Source: Eubacteriales bacterium
Lineage (GTDB): Bacteria; Bacillota_A; Clostridia; Lachnospirales; Lachnospiraceae
Assembly (NCBI GenBank): GCA_030527765.1
Contig: JAUNAE010000049.1
Coordinates: 1 to 16,218 of the forward strand
Reading direction: 5' to 3'
DNA: 16,218 nt
The notes under the pieces were generated by a model. The model did no database searches, was not told the origin of the DNA, and saw nothing but the letters and a program-made list of their open reading frames with translations. The position numbers and the translations under genes are program-made. The stretch's first letter is position 1. Every line of letters starts with the position of its first letter. This document shows positions 7,622 through 13,940 of this stretch, piece after piece.

Positions 7622-7759
7622 AATTGAATCAAGCAGGTCTCTCGCCTAAAATGTGGAGAGCATTAAGCGGTAGTGTGTGGACTTGCTTGTATCAGTTTGA
7701 CCTTGAGAAATATCCTTGAATTTTCTTTTATAAAAAGATCATGATAAGGAGAGACAACA
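7622..7759 (+). other. Spacer between riboswitch terminator and ribU
   Basis: A 138-base untranslated stretch with no gene or clear structure. It ends in the AAGGAGAG ribosome site of ribU. It is AT-rich near its end (AATTTTCTTTTATAAAAAG). Confidence 0.5.
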
Positions 7760-8410
7760 ATGAGTGAACAAGTACTGAAAAACAACAATGTTTCCGGGGC
7801 GAATACGAACACCAGAAGCAAAACAAGAACTATGACACAGATTGCAATGCTGGGAGCACTGGCAGGAATTCTTATGAACCTTGAGATTCCGCTTCCTTTC
7901 CTTGCACCGTCTTTTTATCAGCTGGACTTCTCTGAAGTGCCGGTTATGGTAGGTGCCTTTGCAATGGGACCGGTAGCCGGTGTTCTGATCGAACTTGTGA
8001 AGATTCTCGTACATCTTGTGACAAAGGGTACCATGACCGCAGGTGTCGGTGATGTGGCAAACTTCTGTATGGGCTGTGCATATGTTCTTCCGGCAGCACT
8101 GATTTACCGTTTCCGTCACAAAAAGAGTCGTACTCATGCAGCAGTGGGAATGGGCGTTGGTATCCTTGCAACAACTGCAGCAGGCTGTCTGTTAAATGCG
8201 TTCGTGCTTCTGCCGATGTATGCAAAAGCTTTTGGAATGCCGATTGATGCTTTCATTCAGATGGGACACGAAGTCCATGCTGCTGTTAACAATCTTCTCG
8301 GATTTGCATTACTGATTGTTGCACCTTTTAACATTTTCAAATATACTATTGTATCAGTAATTGTATTTGTCGTTTACAAAAAAATTCGAGTGGTTTTGAA
8401 GGGAGACTGA
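7760..8410 (+). CDS. ribU: Riboflavin ECF transporter substrate-binding (S) component
   Basis: A 216-residue, six-helix integral membrane protein of the RibU family, the substrate-binding component that works with a shared energizing module (EcfA, EcfA', EcfT) to import riboflavin. The family-typical stretch LDFSEVPVMVGAFAMGPVAG (about residues 55-74) and the following GDVANF segment are present, and the N-terminus is a Lys/Asn/Thr-rich cytoplasmic tail. The start at 7760 follows AAGGAGAG at good spacing. Control by the upstream FMN riboswitch independently supports riboflavin as the substrate. The energizing module is not in the window and, as in other group II ECF systems, is probably encoded elsewhere. 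A Nudix hydrolase gene follows after 7 nt. Confidence 0.95.
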   Translation: MSEQVLKNNNVSGANTNTRSKTRTMTQIAMLGALAGILMNLEIPLPFLAPSFYQLDFSEVPVMVGAFAMGPVAGVLIELVKILVHLVTKGTMTAGVGDVANFCMGCAYVLPAALIYRFRHKKSRTHAAVGMGVGILATTAAGCLLNAFVLLPMYAKAFGMPIDAFIQMGHEVHAAVNNLLGFALLIVAPFNIFKYTIVSVIVFVVYKKIRVVLKGD

Positions 8411-8417
8411 TACTTCG

Positions 8418-9029
8418 ATGGGAAGAATAGAAAGTGTTAAGAAACAGACCGACAATCGTTTTTTGAATATGTACCAGGTAAAGGCAACAAGCGTACACAA
8501 CACACCGGTGAATTACTTTGTGGCATCCAGAGCAGAAGATATCGATCATCTGAAACTGGTGACAAAGGAGAATCATCCGGACGGTGTCGCAATCTACAGT
8601 CTTTACGGTGAAAAAAAAGATCGCGTAGTTCTGATTCGTCAGTATCGTTATCCGATTGGAGATTACATTTATGAATTTCCGGCAGGACTGGTGGAGAAGG
8701 GCGAGGATTATCACAACAGTGCAGTTCGGGAAATGAAAGAGGAGACGGGACTTACCTTTCATCCCATGACAGTCGATGAAATTTATGAGAAGCCTTTTTT
8801 CACAACGGTCGGTATGACGGATGAATCCTGTGCGACGGTGTACGGTGTCTCTGAAGGAGAAATCAGCAAGGCCGGTCAGGAAGACTCAGAGGAGATCGAG
8901 GTTGTTCTGGCAGATCGTGAAGAGGTAAAAAGAATTCTCAGGGAAGAAAATGTAGCGCTGCTCTGTGCGTATCAGCTGATGCATTTCCTGAAAAACGATG
9001 ATCCATTTGCATTTTTAGAGAGAAAATGA
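8418..9029 (+). CDS. Nudix hydrolase (ADP-ribose pyrophosphatase-like)
   Basis: A 203-residue Nudix enzyme that cleaves a nucleoside diphosphate linked to another group. The Nudix box is perfect from Gly90 to Leu112: G90, E96, R104-E105, E108-E109, G111. The preceding IYEFPAG (84-90) is typical of ADP-ribose pyrophosphatases of the NudF type. The likely ribosome site AAGGGAGA overlaps the end of ribU, and the two genes are only 7 nt apart, so this gene should also fall under FMN riboswitch control. A flavin-related substrate such as FAD is therefore an attractive but unproven alternative to ADP-ribose. A strong terminator follows at 9036-9092. Confidence 0.9.
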   Translation: MGRIESVKKQTDNRFLNMYQVKATSVHNTPVNYFVASRAEDIDHLKLVTKENHPDGVAIYSLYGEKKDRVVLIRQYRYPIGDYIYEFPAGLVEKGEDYHNSAVREMKEETGLTFHPMTVDEIYEKPFFTTVGMTDESCATVYGVSEGEISKAGQEDSEEIEVVLADREEVKRILREENVALLCAYQLMHFLKNDDPFAFLERK

Positions 9030-9035
9030 TAAAGT

Positions 9036-9092
9036 CTTTGTAACTGTTCGCTGTCGGATGAGTGGCGGCGAAGAGTTACAAAGCTTTTTTTA
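9036..9092 (+). terminator. Intrinsic terminator of the ribU-Nudix operon
   Basis: CTTTGTAACT pairs perfectly with AGTTACAAAG, extended inward by TTCGC/GCGAA, and is followed by CTTTTTTTAT. This long stem closes the riboflavin-regulated operon. Confidence 0.93.
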
Positions 9093-9138
9093 TTACAAGA
9101 AGCAAAGCGGATTGCAAGAATCCGATGGACTGAGCAGG
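9093..9138 (+). repeat. Interspersed hairpin repeat, copy 4 (type B)
   Basis: ACAAGAAGCAAAGCGG then ATTGCAAGAATCCGATGGACTGA closely matches copy 2 at 5400-5446. CGGATT/AATCCG forms a 6-bp stem. It lies immediately after the terminator of the Nudix gene and ahead of the hisC-like gene. Confidence 0.7.
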
Positions 9139-9195
9139 AAGGAAGCTGCTTGCAGAGTGCAGCATTCTTAAGACATAAGAGAGAGGAGCAGACAT

Positions 9196-10257
9196 ATGAA
9201 ATCCTGGGAAAATAATGTTCGCAAGGTTGTTCCGTACACGCCGGGAGAGCAGCCGAACGAAAAAAATATGATTAAACTGAACACCAATGAGAATCCTTAT
9301 CCGCCGGCACCGGGAGTGGAGAAGGCTCTGAAAGAGCTTCCGGTTGATTCTCTGAGACTGTATCCGGATCCTACAGCAGGCGATCTGGTTCGGGCGTTGG
9401 GAGAATACTACCATCTTTCCGAAGACCGGATTTTTGTAGGTGTCGGTTCCGATGATGTGCTGGCAATGTGTTTTCTGACATTCTTTAACAGTGAGAAACC
9501 GATTCTGTTTCCGGACATCACCTATTCTTTCTATGATGTATGGGCGGATCTGTTCCGAATTCCTTACGAGTGTCCGAAACTGGATGAACACTTCCATATT
9601 CGAAAAGAAGATTACTTCCGTGAAAACGGTGGAATTATTTTCCCGAATCCAAATGTACCGACGGGTGTCTTCATGCCTCTGGCAGAAGTGGAAGAGATCG
9701 TGCAGAAGAATCCGGATGTCATCGTTATTGTAGATGAAGCATATGTGGATTTTGGCGGGGAATCTGCGATTTCTCTGATTGAGAAGTATGATAATCTTCT
9801 TGTTGTACAGACCTTCTCCAAATCCCGTTCTATGGCAGGCATGCGTATCGGAATGGCCTTCGGTAATCCGGTACTCATTAAATATCTGAATGATGCGAAA
9901 TATTCTTTCAATTCCTATACCATGGATCGCACCACCCTGGCTCTTGGAGTGGCATCTCTGAAGGATCGGGCTTATTTTGAGACGATGAGAGATCAGATCG
10001 TGGAGACAAGAGAGTGGACAAAGGCAGAACTCCGAAAACTTGGATTCTCCTTTGAGGATTCCAAGGCAAACTTTATTTTTGCCTCCCATGAGACCTGTCC
10101 GGCGAAGGAACTGTTCCAGGCACTTCGAGAAGAGCATATTTATGTTCGTTACTTCCCGAAGGACCGTATAGACAATCACCTTCGCATTACCATCGGAACA
10201 AGAGAAGAGATGGAAACCTTCATCGGTTTTCTAAAAAAATATCTTGGAAGAGCCTGA
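9196..10257 (+). CDS. hisC: Histidinol-phosphate aminotransferase family (HisC-like, PLP-dependent)
   Basis: A 353-residue fold-type I aminotransferase; HisC converts imidazole-acetol phosphate and glutamate to histidinol phosphate. Visible signatures are the N-terminal substrate segment LNTNENPYPP (28-37), LYPDP (55-59), the NPNVPTG loop (151-157), DEAYVDF (180-186) and the PLP lysine K209 in TFSKSRSMAGMRIG. The start follows GAGAGGAG at 7 bases. The gene stands apart from any other histidine genes and is 9 nt upstream of a small membrane-protein gene with which it is probably co-transcribed. Homologues also act on aromatic amino acids or cobalamin precursors, so family membership is secure and substrate is probable. 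Confidence 0.9.
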   Translation: MKSWENNVRKVVPYTPGEQPNEKNMIKLNTNENPYPPAPGVEKALKELPVDSLRLYPDPTAGDLVRALGEYYHLSEDRIFVGVGSDDVLAMCFLTFFNSEKPILFPDITYSFYDVWADLFRIPYECPKLDEHFHIRKEDYFRENGGIIFPNPNVPTGVFMPLAEVEEIVQKNPDVIVIVDEAYVDFGGESAISLIEKYDNLLVVQTFSKSRSMAGMRIGMAFGNPVLIKYLNDAKYSFNSYTMDRTTLALGVASLKDRAYFETMRDQIVETREWTKAELRKLGFSFEDSKANFIFASHETCPAKELFQALREEHIYVRYFPKDRIDNHLRITIGTREEMETFIGFLKKYLGRA

Positions 10258-10266
10258 GGAGGAGTT

Positions 10267-10767
10267 ATGGAAGCACTGGTTCAATGGTTTTCAAACGGTC
10301 TGGGGCAGGTGATTTCCCCGGAAGGTGTTATTTTTATTATTTCCATGATTCCGATTCTGGAACTGAGAGGCGGACTTCTTGCGGCTTCCCTTCTGAAGGT
10401 CAGCGCTGCAAAGGCGATTCCTCTTTGTATTATGGGAAATATTATTCCGATTCCATTCATTCTTCTGTTTATCCGACAGATTTTTAAGTGGATGAAAAAA
10501 ATACCTCTGTTTCGCGGGTTTGTAGAACATCTGGAAAACAGAGCGATGAAAAAAAGCGACAATATCAAACGATACGAATTTCTGGGCCTTCTCCTGTTCG
10601 TAGGAATACCGCTCCCGGGAACCGGAGCCTGGACAGGTTCTCTGATTGCGTCCCTTTTGGAAGTTGATATTAAGAAATCTTCCATTGCAATCCTGTGTGG
10701 TCTGGTTCTTGCGACGATCATTATGTACATCGTATCTTACGGGGTTGTAGGAAATATTGTTCACTGA
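10267..10767 (+). CDS. COG2426 small membrane protein ('small multidrug export' family)
   Basis: A 166-residue integral membrane protein with about four to five hydrophobic helices. Signatures of the Sm_multidrug_ex/COG2426 family are IPILELRGGL (28-37), a GNIIPIPFILL helix (58-68) and the GIPLPGTGAWTGSL loop (118-131). The family's name comes from early annotation and its transport role is not well established. The start follows AGGAGGAG by 5 bases. The 9-nt gap from the hisC-like gene implies one operon. A bidirectional terminator at 10837-10883 lies downstream. Confidence 0.87.
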   Translation: MEALVQWFSNGLGQVISPEGVIFIISMIPILELRGGLLAASLLKVSAAKAIPLCIMGNIIPIPFILLFIRQIFKWMKKIPLFRGFVEHLENRAMKKSDNIKRYEFLGLLLFVGIPLPGTGAWTGSLIASLLEVDIKKSSIAILCGLVLATIIMYIVSYGVVGNIVH

Positions 10768-10778
10768 GTTTTGGAAGA

Positions 10779-10836
10779 GTCAGGCGGTTATTCACAATTC
10801 GCTTTGATACTTGCCTGATTTCCGTTTGACTCGATG
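10779..10836 (+). repeat. Possible diverged copy of the interspersed repeat (copy 7)
   Basis: This spacer is bracketed by GAGTCA (10778-10783) and TGACTC (10827-10832). On the - strand it contains AGCGAATTGTGAATAACCGC, close to AGCGAATTGCGAATATCCGC of copy 3. On the + strand its end TTTCCGTTTGACT matches the end of copies 1 and 5. It may be a rearranged or hybrid copy. Confidence 0.35.
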
Positions 10837-10883
10837 AAAAAGGCCATTCGGTCTCACAAATGTGAGAGCCGGATGGCCTTTTT
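10837..10883. terminator. Bidirectional terminator between converging operons
   Basis: AAAAAGGCCAT pairs perfectly with ATGGCCTTTTT, extended inward by CTCACA/TGTGAG across mismatches. The A and T runs at the two ends make it work on either strand. It serves the COG2426 gene on the + strand and the PilT-like gene, whose stop codon lies 2 bases away, on the - strand. Confidence 0.93.
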
Positions 10884-10884
10884 G

Positions 10885-11949
10885 TTAAATCTTTCGGCGG
10901 ATGGTTTCCTGGTTCAATGCATATTGAAGGGCGGTCTCTTTCGTGATGGCCCCCTGTTTGTAAAGATCAAGAAGTCCCTGATCCATGGACACCATATTTC
11001 CGGGAGCGGAGGTGGAAATCACTCCGTTGATCTGGTAGATGCGGTCGTCCCGGATCATATTTCGGATGGCGGAATTCAAAAGCATTACCTCAAAGACCGG
11101 AATATTATTTCCGTCCACATCCGGAACAAGCTGCTGGGAAATGACCGCCTGGAGAACCATGGAGAGCTGGATGGCTACCTGGCGCTGCTGCTTGGGCTCA
11201 AAGACATCAATGATGCGGCTGATGGTATTGGCGGCTCCCAGGGTATGGAGACTGGAAAGAAGCAGATGACCGGTCTCTGCGGCAATCATGGCAGTCTGAA
11301 TGGTTTCGTAGTCTCGCATTTCTCCGAGGAGAATGACATCGGGACTTTGACGGAGAGTCGCTCTGAGAGACGTCAGATACGTGGGAGAGTCGATGGTGAT
11401 TTCCCGCTGGCTGACAATGCATTTATCATGGCGGTGCAGATATTCCAGTGGATCCTCCAATGTGATGATGTGGCCTTCCCGGGTGTGATTGATGTGGTCC
11501 ACCATACAGGCCATGGTCGTTGATTTTCCGCTTCCCGCAGGACCGGTAATCAGAATCATGCCCTTGGTAAGGTCGGCGATTTCCATGACAATGTCCGGAA
11601 TATGAAGCGCCTTTGGATCCGGGAGTTCAAGTGCAATGACACGGATAACAGCGGCAAGAGAGCCGCGCTGCTGGTAGGCATTGACACGAAAACGGGAAAG
11701 GCCGGAGATGGCAAAAGAGAAATCATCATCTCCACGCTGAAGGAGAAGGTTGAAATCTCTCCCATTTGACAGAGCATAAATCTCTTCCAGCATTTTTCGG
11801 GTATCCGAAACCATCAGACGTTCCCCGAAATCAACAAACTTTCCGTTGATTTTCATGGACAGTGGACGGCCGGCAATAATGAAGATATCTGAGGCGCGTT
11901 CTTTTGTGGCGGTCTGCAGATATCGCAGAATCACAGGAGTTTCTGTCAT
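10885..11949 (-). CDS. pilT: PilT-type pilus retraction ATPase
   Basis: A 354-residue hexameric secretion ATPase of the PilT/GspE superfamily, acting on the cytoplasmic face of a pilus machine. Landmarks: N-terminal PAS-like region with RASDIF (18-23), Walker A GPAGSGKST (136-144), Asp box TLEDPLEYLH (163-172), Walker B region ILLGEMRDYETI (206-217), His box GHLLLSSLHT (227-236) and AIRNMIRDD (294-302). The last is the PilT-specific AIRNLIRE retraction motif with two conservative changes, and it distinguishes this protein from PilB. The tetracysteine zinc motif of many PilB/GspE proteins is absent. Start supported by AAGGAGG 8 bases upstream. Last gene of the - strand locus, separated by 126 bp from the pseudopilin-like genes. 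Confidence 0.94.
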   Translation of the reverse strand: MTETPVILRYLQTATKERASDIFIIAGRPLSMKINGKFVDFGERLMVSDTRKMLEEIYALSNGRDFNLLLQRGDDDFSFAISGLSRFRVNAYQQRGSLAAVIRVIALELPDPKALHIPDIVMEIADLTKGMILITGPAGSGKSTTMACMVDHINHTREGHIITLEDPLEYLHRHDKCIVSQREITIDSPTYLTSLRATLRQSPDVILLGEMRDYETIQTAMIAAETGHLLLSSLHTLGAANTISRIIDVFEPKQQRQVAIQLSMVLQAVISQQLVPDVDGNNIPVFEVMLLNSAIRNMIRDDRIYQINGVISTSAPGNMVSMDQGLLDLYKQGAITKETALQYALNQETIRRKI

Positions 11950-11966
11950 AATATATCCTCCTTATG

Positions 11967-11990
11967 GATTGATAGAATGATTGATAGAAT
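11967..11990 (-). repeat. Tandem 12-bp repeat just upstream of the pilT ribosome site
   Basis: Two perfect head-to-tail copies of GATTGATAGAAT (+ strand) occupy 11967-11978 and 11979-11990, directly before the AAGGAGG of the pilT-like gene. They lie in the mRNA leader or operator region and could be a protein-binding site or a replication slip. Confidence 0.8.
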
Positions 11991-12010
11991 ACTACAAAAT
12001 AAGAATGTAT

Positions 12011-12039
12011 AAAAGAATAAAAGCAGGAAAGCAGCCTGC
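12011..12039 (-). terminator. Possible weak terminator or attenuator before pilT
   Basis: On the - strand GCAGG (12039-12035) and CCTGC (12027-12023) form a short GC-rich stem with a 7-base loop, followed by TTTTATTCTTTT. It could partly separate pilT expression from the upstream pseudopilin-like genes. The five-pair stem is short, so this is tentative. Confidence 0.4.
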
Positions 12040-12040
12040 A

Positions 12041-12085
12041 TGAATAAGCAGACAAGCGGATTGCAAACGTTCGCTTTATTCATCA
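12041..12085 (+). repeat. Diverged copy of the interspersed repeat (copy 6)
   Basis: AAGCGGATTGCAAACGTTCGCTT carries the AGCGGATTGCAA core. The 3' arm has changed to TTCGCT, which still pairs with AGCGGA through one G-T pair. The flanks TGAATAA and TTATTCA are also complementary. The copy overlaps the stop codon (12076-12078) and last codons of the - strand gene. Confidence 0.55.
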
Positions 12086-12543
12086 GACAATAGCGGTAAT
12101 GTGTTGTCAGGAACCCAATCCTTTGTTAGAACCGTACTCCATTGGCGAATCTGAACCAGAGAAGCACTGTATTCCGGAGCCAATACCACGGAGAGACTCT
12201 GCTCCTGAGAAAAAGGAAGAAGCAGGGTGAAGGTATTGGCATCTGAATTCCAGATCCACACGCCGAAGTCCGTCTGAGAGATCTGCCGAAGATAAGTTTC
12301 TTCTCGATCAGAAGAATCATAGATGTTCTGAAGCTTCGACAGAAGTTCCTCGTAATGGGTTGTGGCCTCGGTGCAGGCGTCATAGTATGCCATGGTCTGA
12401 TGTAGAGCTGTTTCACCGGCGGAAAGATCCGTTTTGGAAGCTGCGTAGGTCATAAGAGAAAGAATGATCATGGACAGCACTGTGAAAATCAGGAACAAGG
12501 ACGGAATTCCGAACAACAGGAGGGAGAAACGTGATTTTTTCAT
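12076..12543 (-). CDS. Single-pass pseudopilin-like protein of the pilus locus
   Basis: A 155-residue protein with a short basic N-terminus (MKKSRFS) and one long hydrophobic helix (about residues 8-34), followed by an extracytoplasmic region of mostly helix and strand. There is no GFTLIE-type prepilin site, so it is either a non-processed minor component or a bitopic assembly protein. The start at 12543 is chosen over the upstream ATG because AAGGAGG lies 8 bases before it, and it overlaps the preceding stop codon as ATGA (4 nt), indicating translational coupling. It is the fourth small gene in the series between the GspF-like and PilT-like genes. I do not recognise a named domain. Confidence 0.75.
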   Translation of the reverse strand: MKKSRFSLLLFGIPSLFLIFTVLSMIILSLMTYAASKTDLSAGETALHQTMAYYDACTEATTHYEELLSKLQNIYDSSDREETYLRQISQTDFGVWIWNSDANTFTLLLPFSQEQSLSVVLAPEYSASLVQIRQWSTVLTKDWVPDNTLPLLSDE

Positions 12544-12983
12544 GATGGATCCTCCTTTCCTGAAACATCCGGATAAGCAATCCATTGCTCCGCCAGAATG
12601 TCTGATTCTGAAGAGAAGACAAGTTTCCACTTTCGGGCATATTTCTCCCGGGAAGGTTCCAGAAGAAGGGTGTAGACCTTATCTTCTTTGCTGCAAGGTT
12701 CCCAATCGCTGTTATAGAAGAAAAGATATCCCCGGGACGTCTCTTCAGAAGGAGGATACATGGCAGTCAGTCCGGAAGAATTTGGCGGATCTCCTTCGAT
12801 GGCCTCTCCAAATTGAATGATCAGCTGTTGGATCTGTCGATCCGTGTCACTTTGTTTCTGGTTTTTCCAGGAGAGGAAAAACAGCTGTACACAGACACTT
12901 GCAGCAAGGGAGAGAAACAGAAGAATGAGAATCAGCTCAAGAAGCAGCAGATTTCCGGAGGGACGATTTGTTTTGGACTTCAT
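12540..12983 (-). CDS. Pilin-like protein with a degenerate prepilin motif
   Basis: A 147-residue protein with a basic, polar N-terminus ending in Gly10, followed by a 27-residue hydrophobic helix that contains one acidic residue, Glu16: PSGNLLLLELILILLF. This looks like a type IV prepilin N-terminus, but the glutamate is at +6 relative to the glycine, not the usual +5. The remaining region (about 38-147) is soluble and contains YLFFYNSDWEPC and WKLVFSS-type strands like a small pilin head. The start follows GGGAGG by about 9 bases. It overlaps both neighbours by 4 nt (ATGA). Role as major or minor pseudopilin is inferred from context. Confidence 0.75.
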   Translation of the reverse strand: MKSKTNRPSGNLLLLELILILLFLSLAASVCVQLFFLSWKNQKQSDTDRQIQQLIIQFGEAIEGDPPNSSGLTAMYPPSEETSRGYLFFYNSDWEPCSKEDKVYTLLLEPSREKYARKWKLVFSSESDILAEQWIAYPDVSGKEDPS

Positions 12984-13486
12984 TTGGCCACCTCCCGGGA
13001 AGAATTTTCCGGAGGCCCCGGATGCAGCAGAAGCGTCTGCACGTGAGCATCGCTGTCTGTCAGACGAATGTTCCAGTAAGGCTTTTCATAATTGAAAGAA
13101 AATTCTTCCATTTCCCCGAGAGGAGTTCCGAGATCTGCCGAGAGAATGGTATCCTCATTATAAAAAAGCTCGTACAGTTGGTGATCTTTCAGATAAATCG
13201 CCGTGTGGTATTCCTCCCCATCCAGCGTATCTTGAAAGAGCAGGGCGGGGATGCCGTCCAGAGTTCCTTCAGATACAAGAGCGGGATCATCGTGCTGCCG
13301 GAATTTGTTCTCCAGATAAGAAGCCATTGTGTAGAGGTTCTGGGTTCGATTCAAATGCCGGATACTGCTGCGGTAGGAGTTGGCAGAGAAGAGCAGCAGT
13401 AAGAGAAACAAAAGGAGGAACATCCCAAAAAGGAGTCCGGTAAAGAAATCAGAAAAAATATGTTTTCCGGAATGGTCAGTGGTCAT
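12980..13486 (-). CDS. Single-pass protein of the pilus locus (possibly DUF4860)
   Basis: A 168-residue protein with a short N-terminal cytoplasmic tail, one strongly hydrophobic helix (about 15-35, nearly all Leu/Phe/Met) and an extracytoplasmic domain of about 130 residues rich in short strands (ALLFQDTLDGEEYHTAIYL, then a YELFYNED hairpin). The start at 13486 is supported by AAAGGAGG 8 bases upstream; it overlaps the upstream gene by 11 nt and the downstream gene by 4 nt. I recall a family of unknown function (DUF4860) in comparable Lachnospiraceae loci, and this may belong to it, but I cannot confirm that here. Likely a minor pseudopilin or assembly-platform component. Confidence 0.72.
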   Translation of the reverse strand: MTTDHSGKHIFSDFFTGLLFGMFLLLFLLLLLFSANSYRSSIRHLNRTQNLYTMASYLENKFRQHDDPALVSEGTLDGIPALLFQDTLDGEEYHTAIYLKDHQLYELFYNEDTILSADLGTPLGEMEEFSFNYEKPYWNIRLTDSDAHVQTLLLHPGPPENSSREVAK

Positions 13487-13835
13487 AAGAATGCCTCCTT
13501 TCCGTGCCGGAAATTGGAATCACACTGATCCTTGGAAGAAGATTGGATCCATTTGTCACATATTCCACAAGAAATGTATCGGAATCGTAAGTGATTCCGG
13601 AATCTTCCAGAAGTGTATCGAGATTTTCCGGATACCGGCCTGTGAGGGCATAGCCCTGAATGGCACGTCTGGTAAGAGCCTGTTCCAGAAATTGCTGTTC
13701 CTTCGAAAGTGTGCTCTCGGAAGTTTGGTTTCCGGTATTCACGAAGAGAAAAGCGACAAGAACAATCAGCAGAAACGGGAAGGCGCCCGGAAGCAGCCGG
13801 CGTATGCGTTGTAATTTGTTTGGAAAAAGTTCCAT
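13476..13835 (-). CDS. Small pseudopilin-like membrane protein
   Basis: A 119-residue protein with a basic N-terminus (KLQRIRRLLPG), one hydrophobic helix (about 17-33) and a short soluble region. Residues 56-72 (RRAIQGYALTGRYPENL) resemble the helix-to-loop region common in small pilins and pseudopilins, where an aromatic-Gly-RYP turn follows the N-terminal helix. There is no standard GFTLIE processing site, although Gly17 precedes the helix. The start at 13835 follows ATGAGGT at 7 bases. It is the first of four small genes in the cluster and is separated from the GspF-like gene by about 105 bp containing repeat copy 5. Confidence 0.72.
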   Translation of the reverse strand: MELFPNKLQRIRRLLPGAFPFLLIVLVAFLFVNTGNQTSESTLSKEQQFLEQALTRRAIQGYALTGRYPENLDTLLEDSGITYDSDTFLVEYVTNGSNLLPRISVIPISGTERRHSYDH

Positions 13836-13892
13836 AGTTTTACCTCATTTATGAAGAGATTCGTTACTGTTCCCCGTGAAATCTTTTACGAG

Positions 13893-13940
13893 ATTCGGTT
13901 ATGAGCAGCAGCGAAGCGGATTGCAAATATCCGTTTGACT
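13893..13940 (+). repeat. Interspersed hairpin repeat, copy 5 (type A)
   Basis: ATTCGGTTATGAGCAGCAGC followed by GAAGCGGATTGCAAATATCC and GTTTGACT matches copy 1 with a one-base gap and a few substitutions. It directly abuts the stop codon (13941-13943) of the - strand GspF-like gene and lies inside the pilus operon without a terminator-like T tract. Confidence 0.75.

Noticed and set aside
9076..10179. 367-codon antisense open frame opposite the hisC-like gene
   Set aside because: Shadow frame: its terminal residues derive from repeat copy 4 and the opposite strand encodes a complete aminotransferase.
10834..11523. 229-codon + strand open frame opposite pilT
   Set aside because: It starts inside the bidirectional terminator and lies antisense to conserved PilT motifs.
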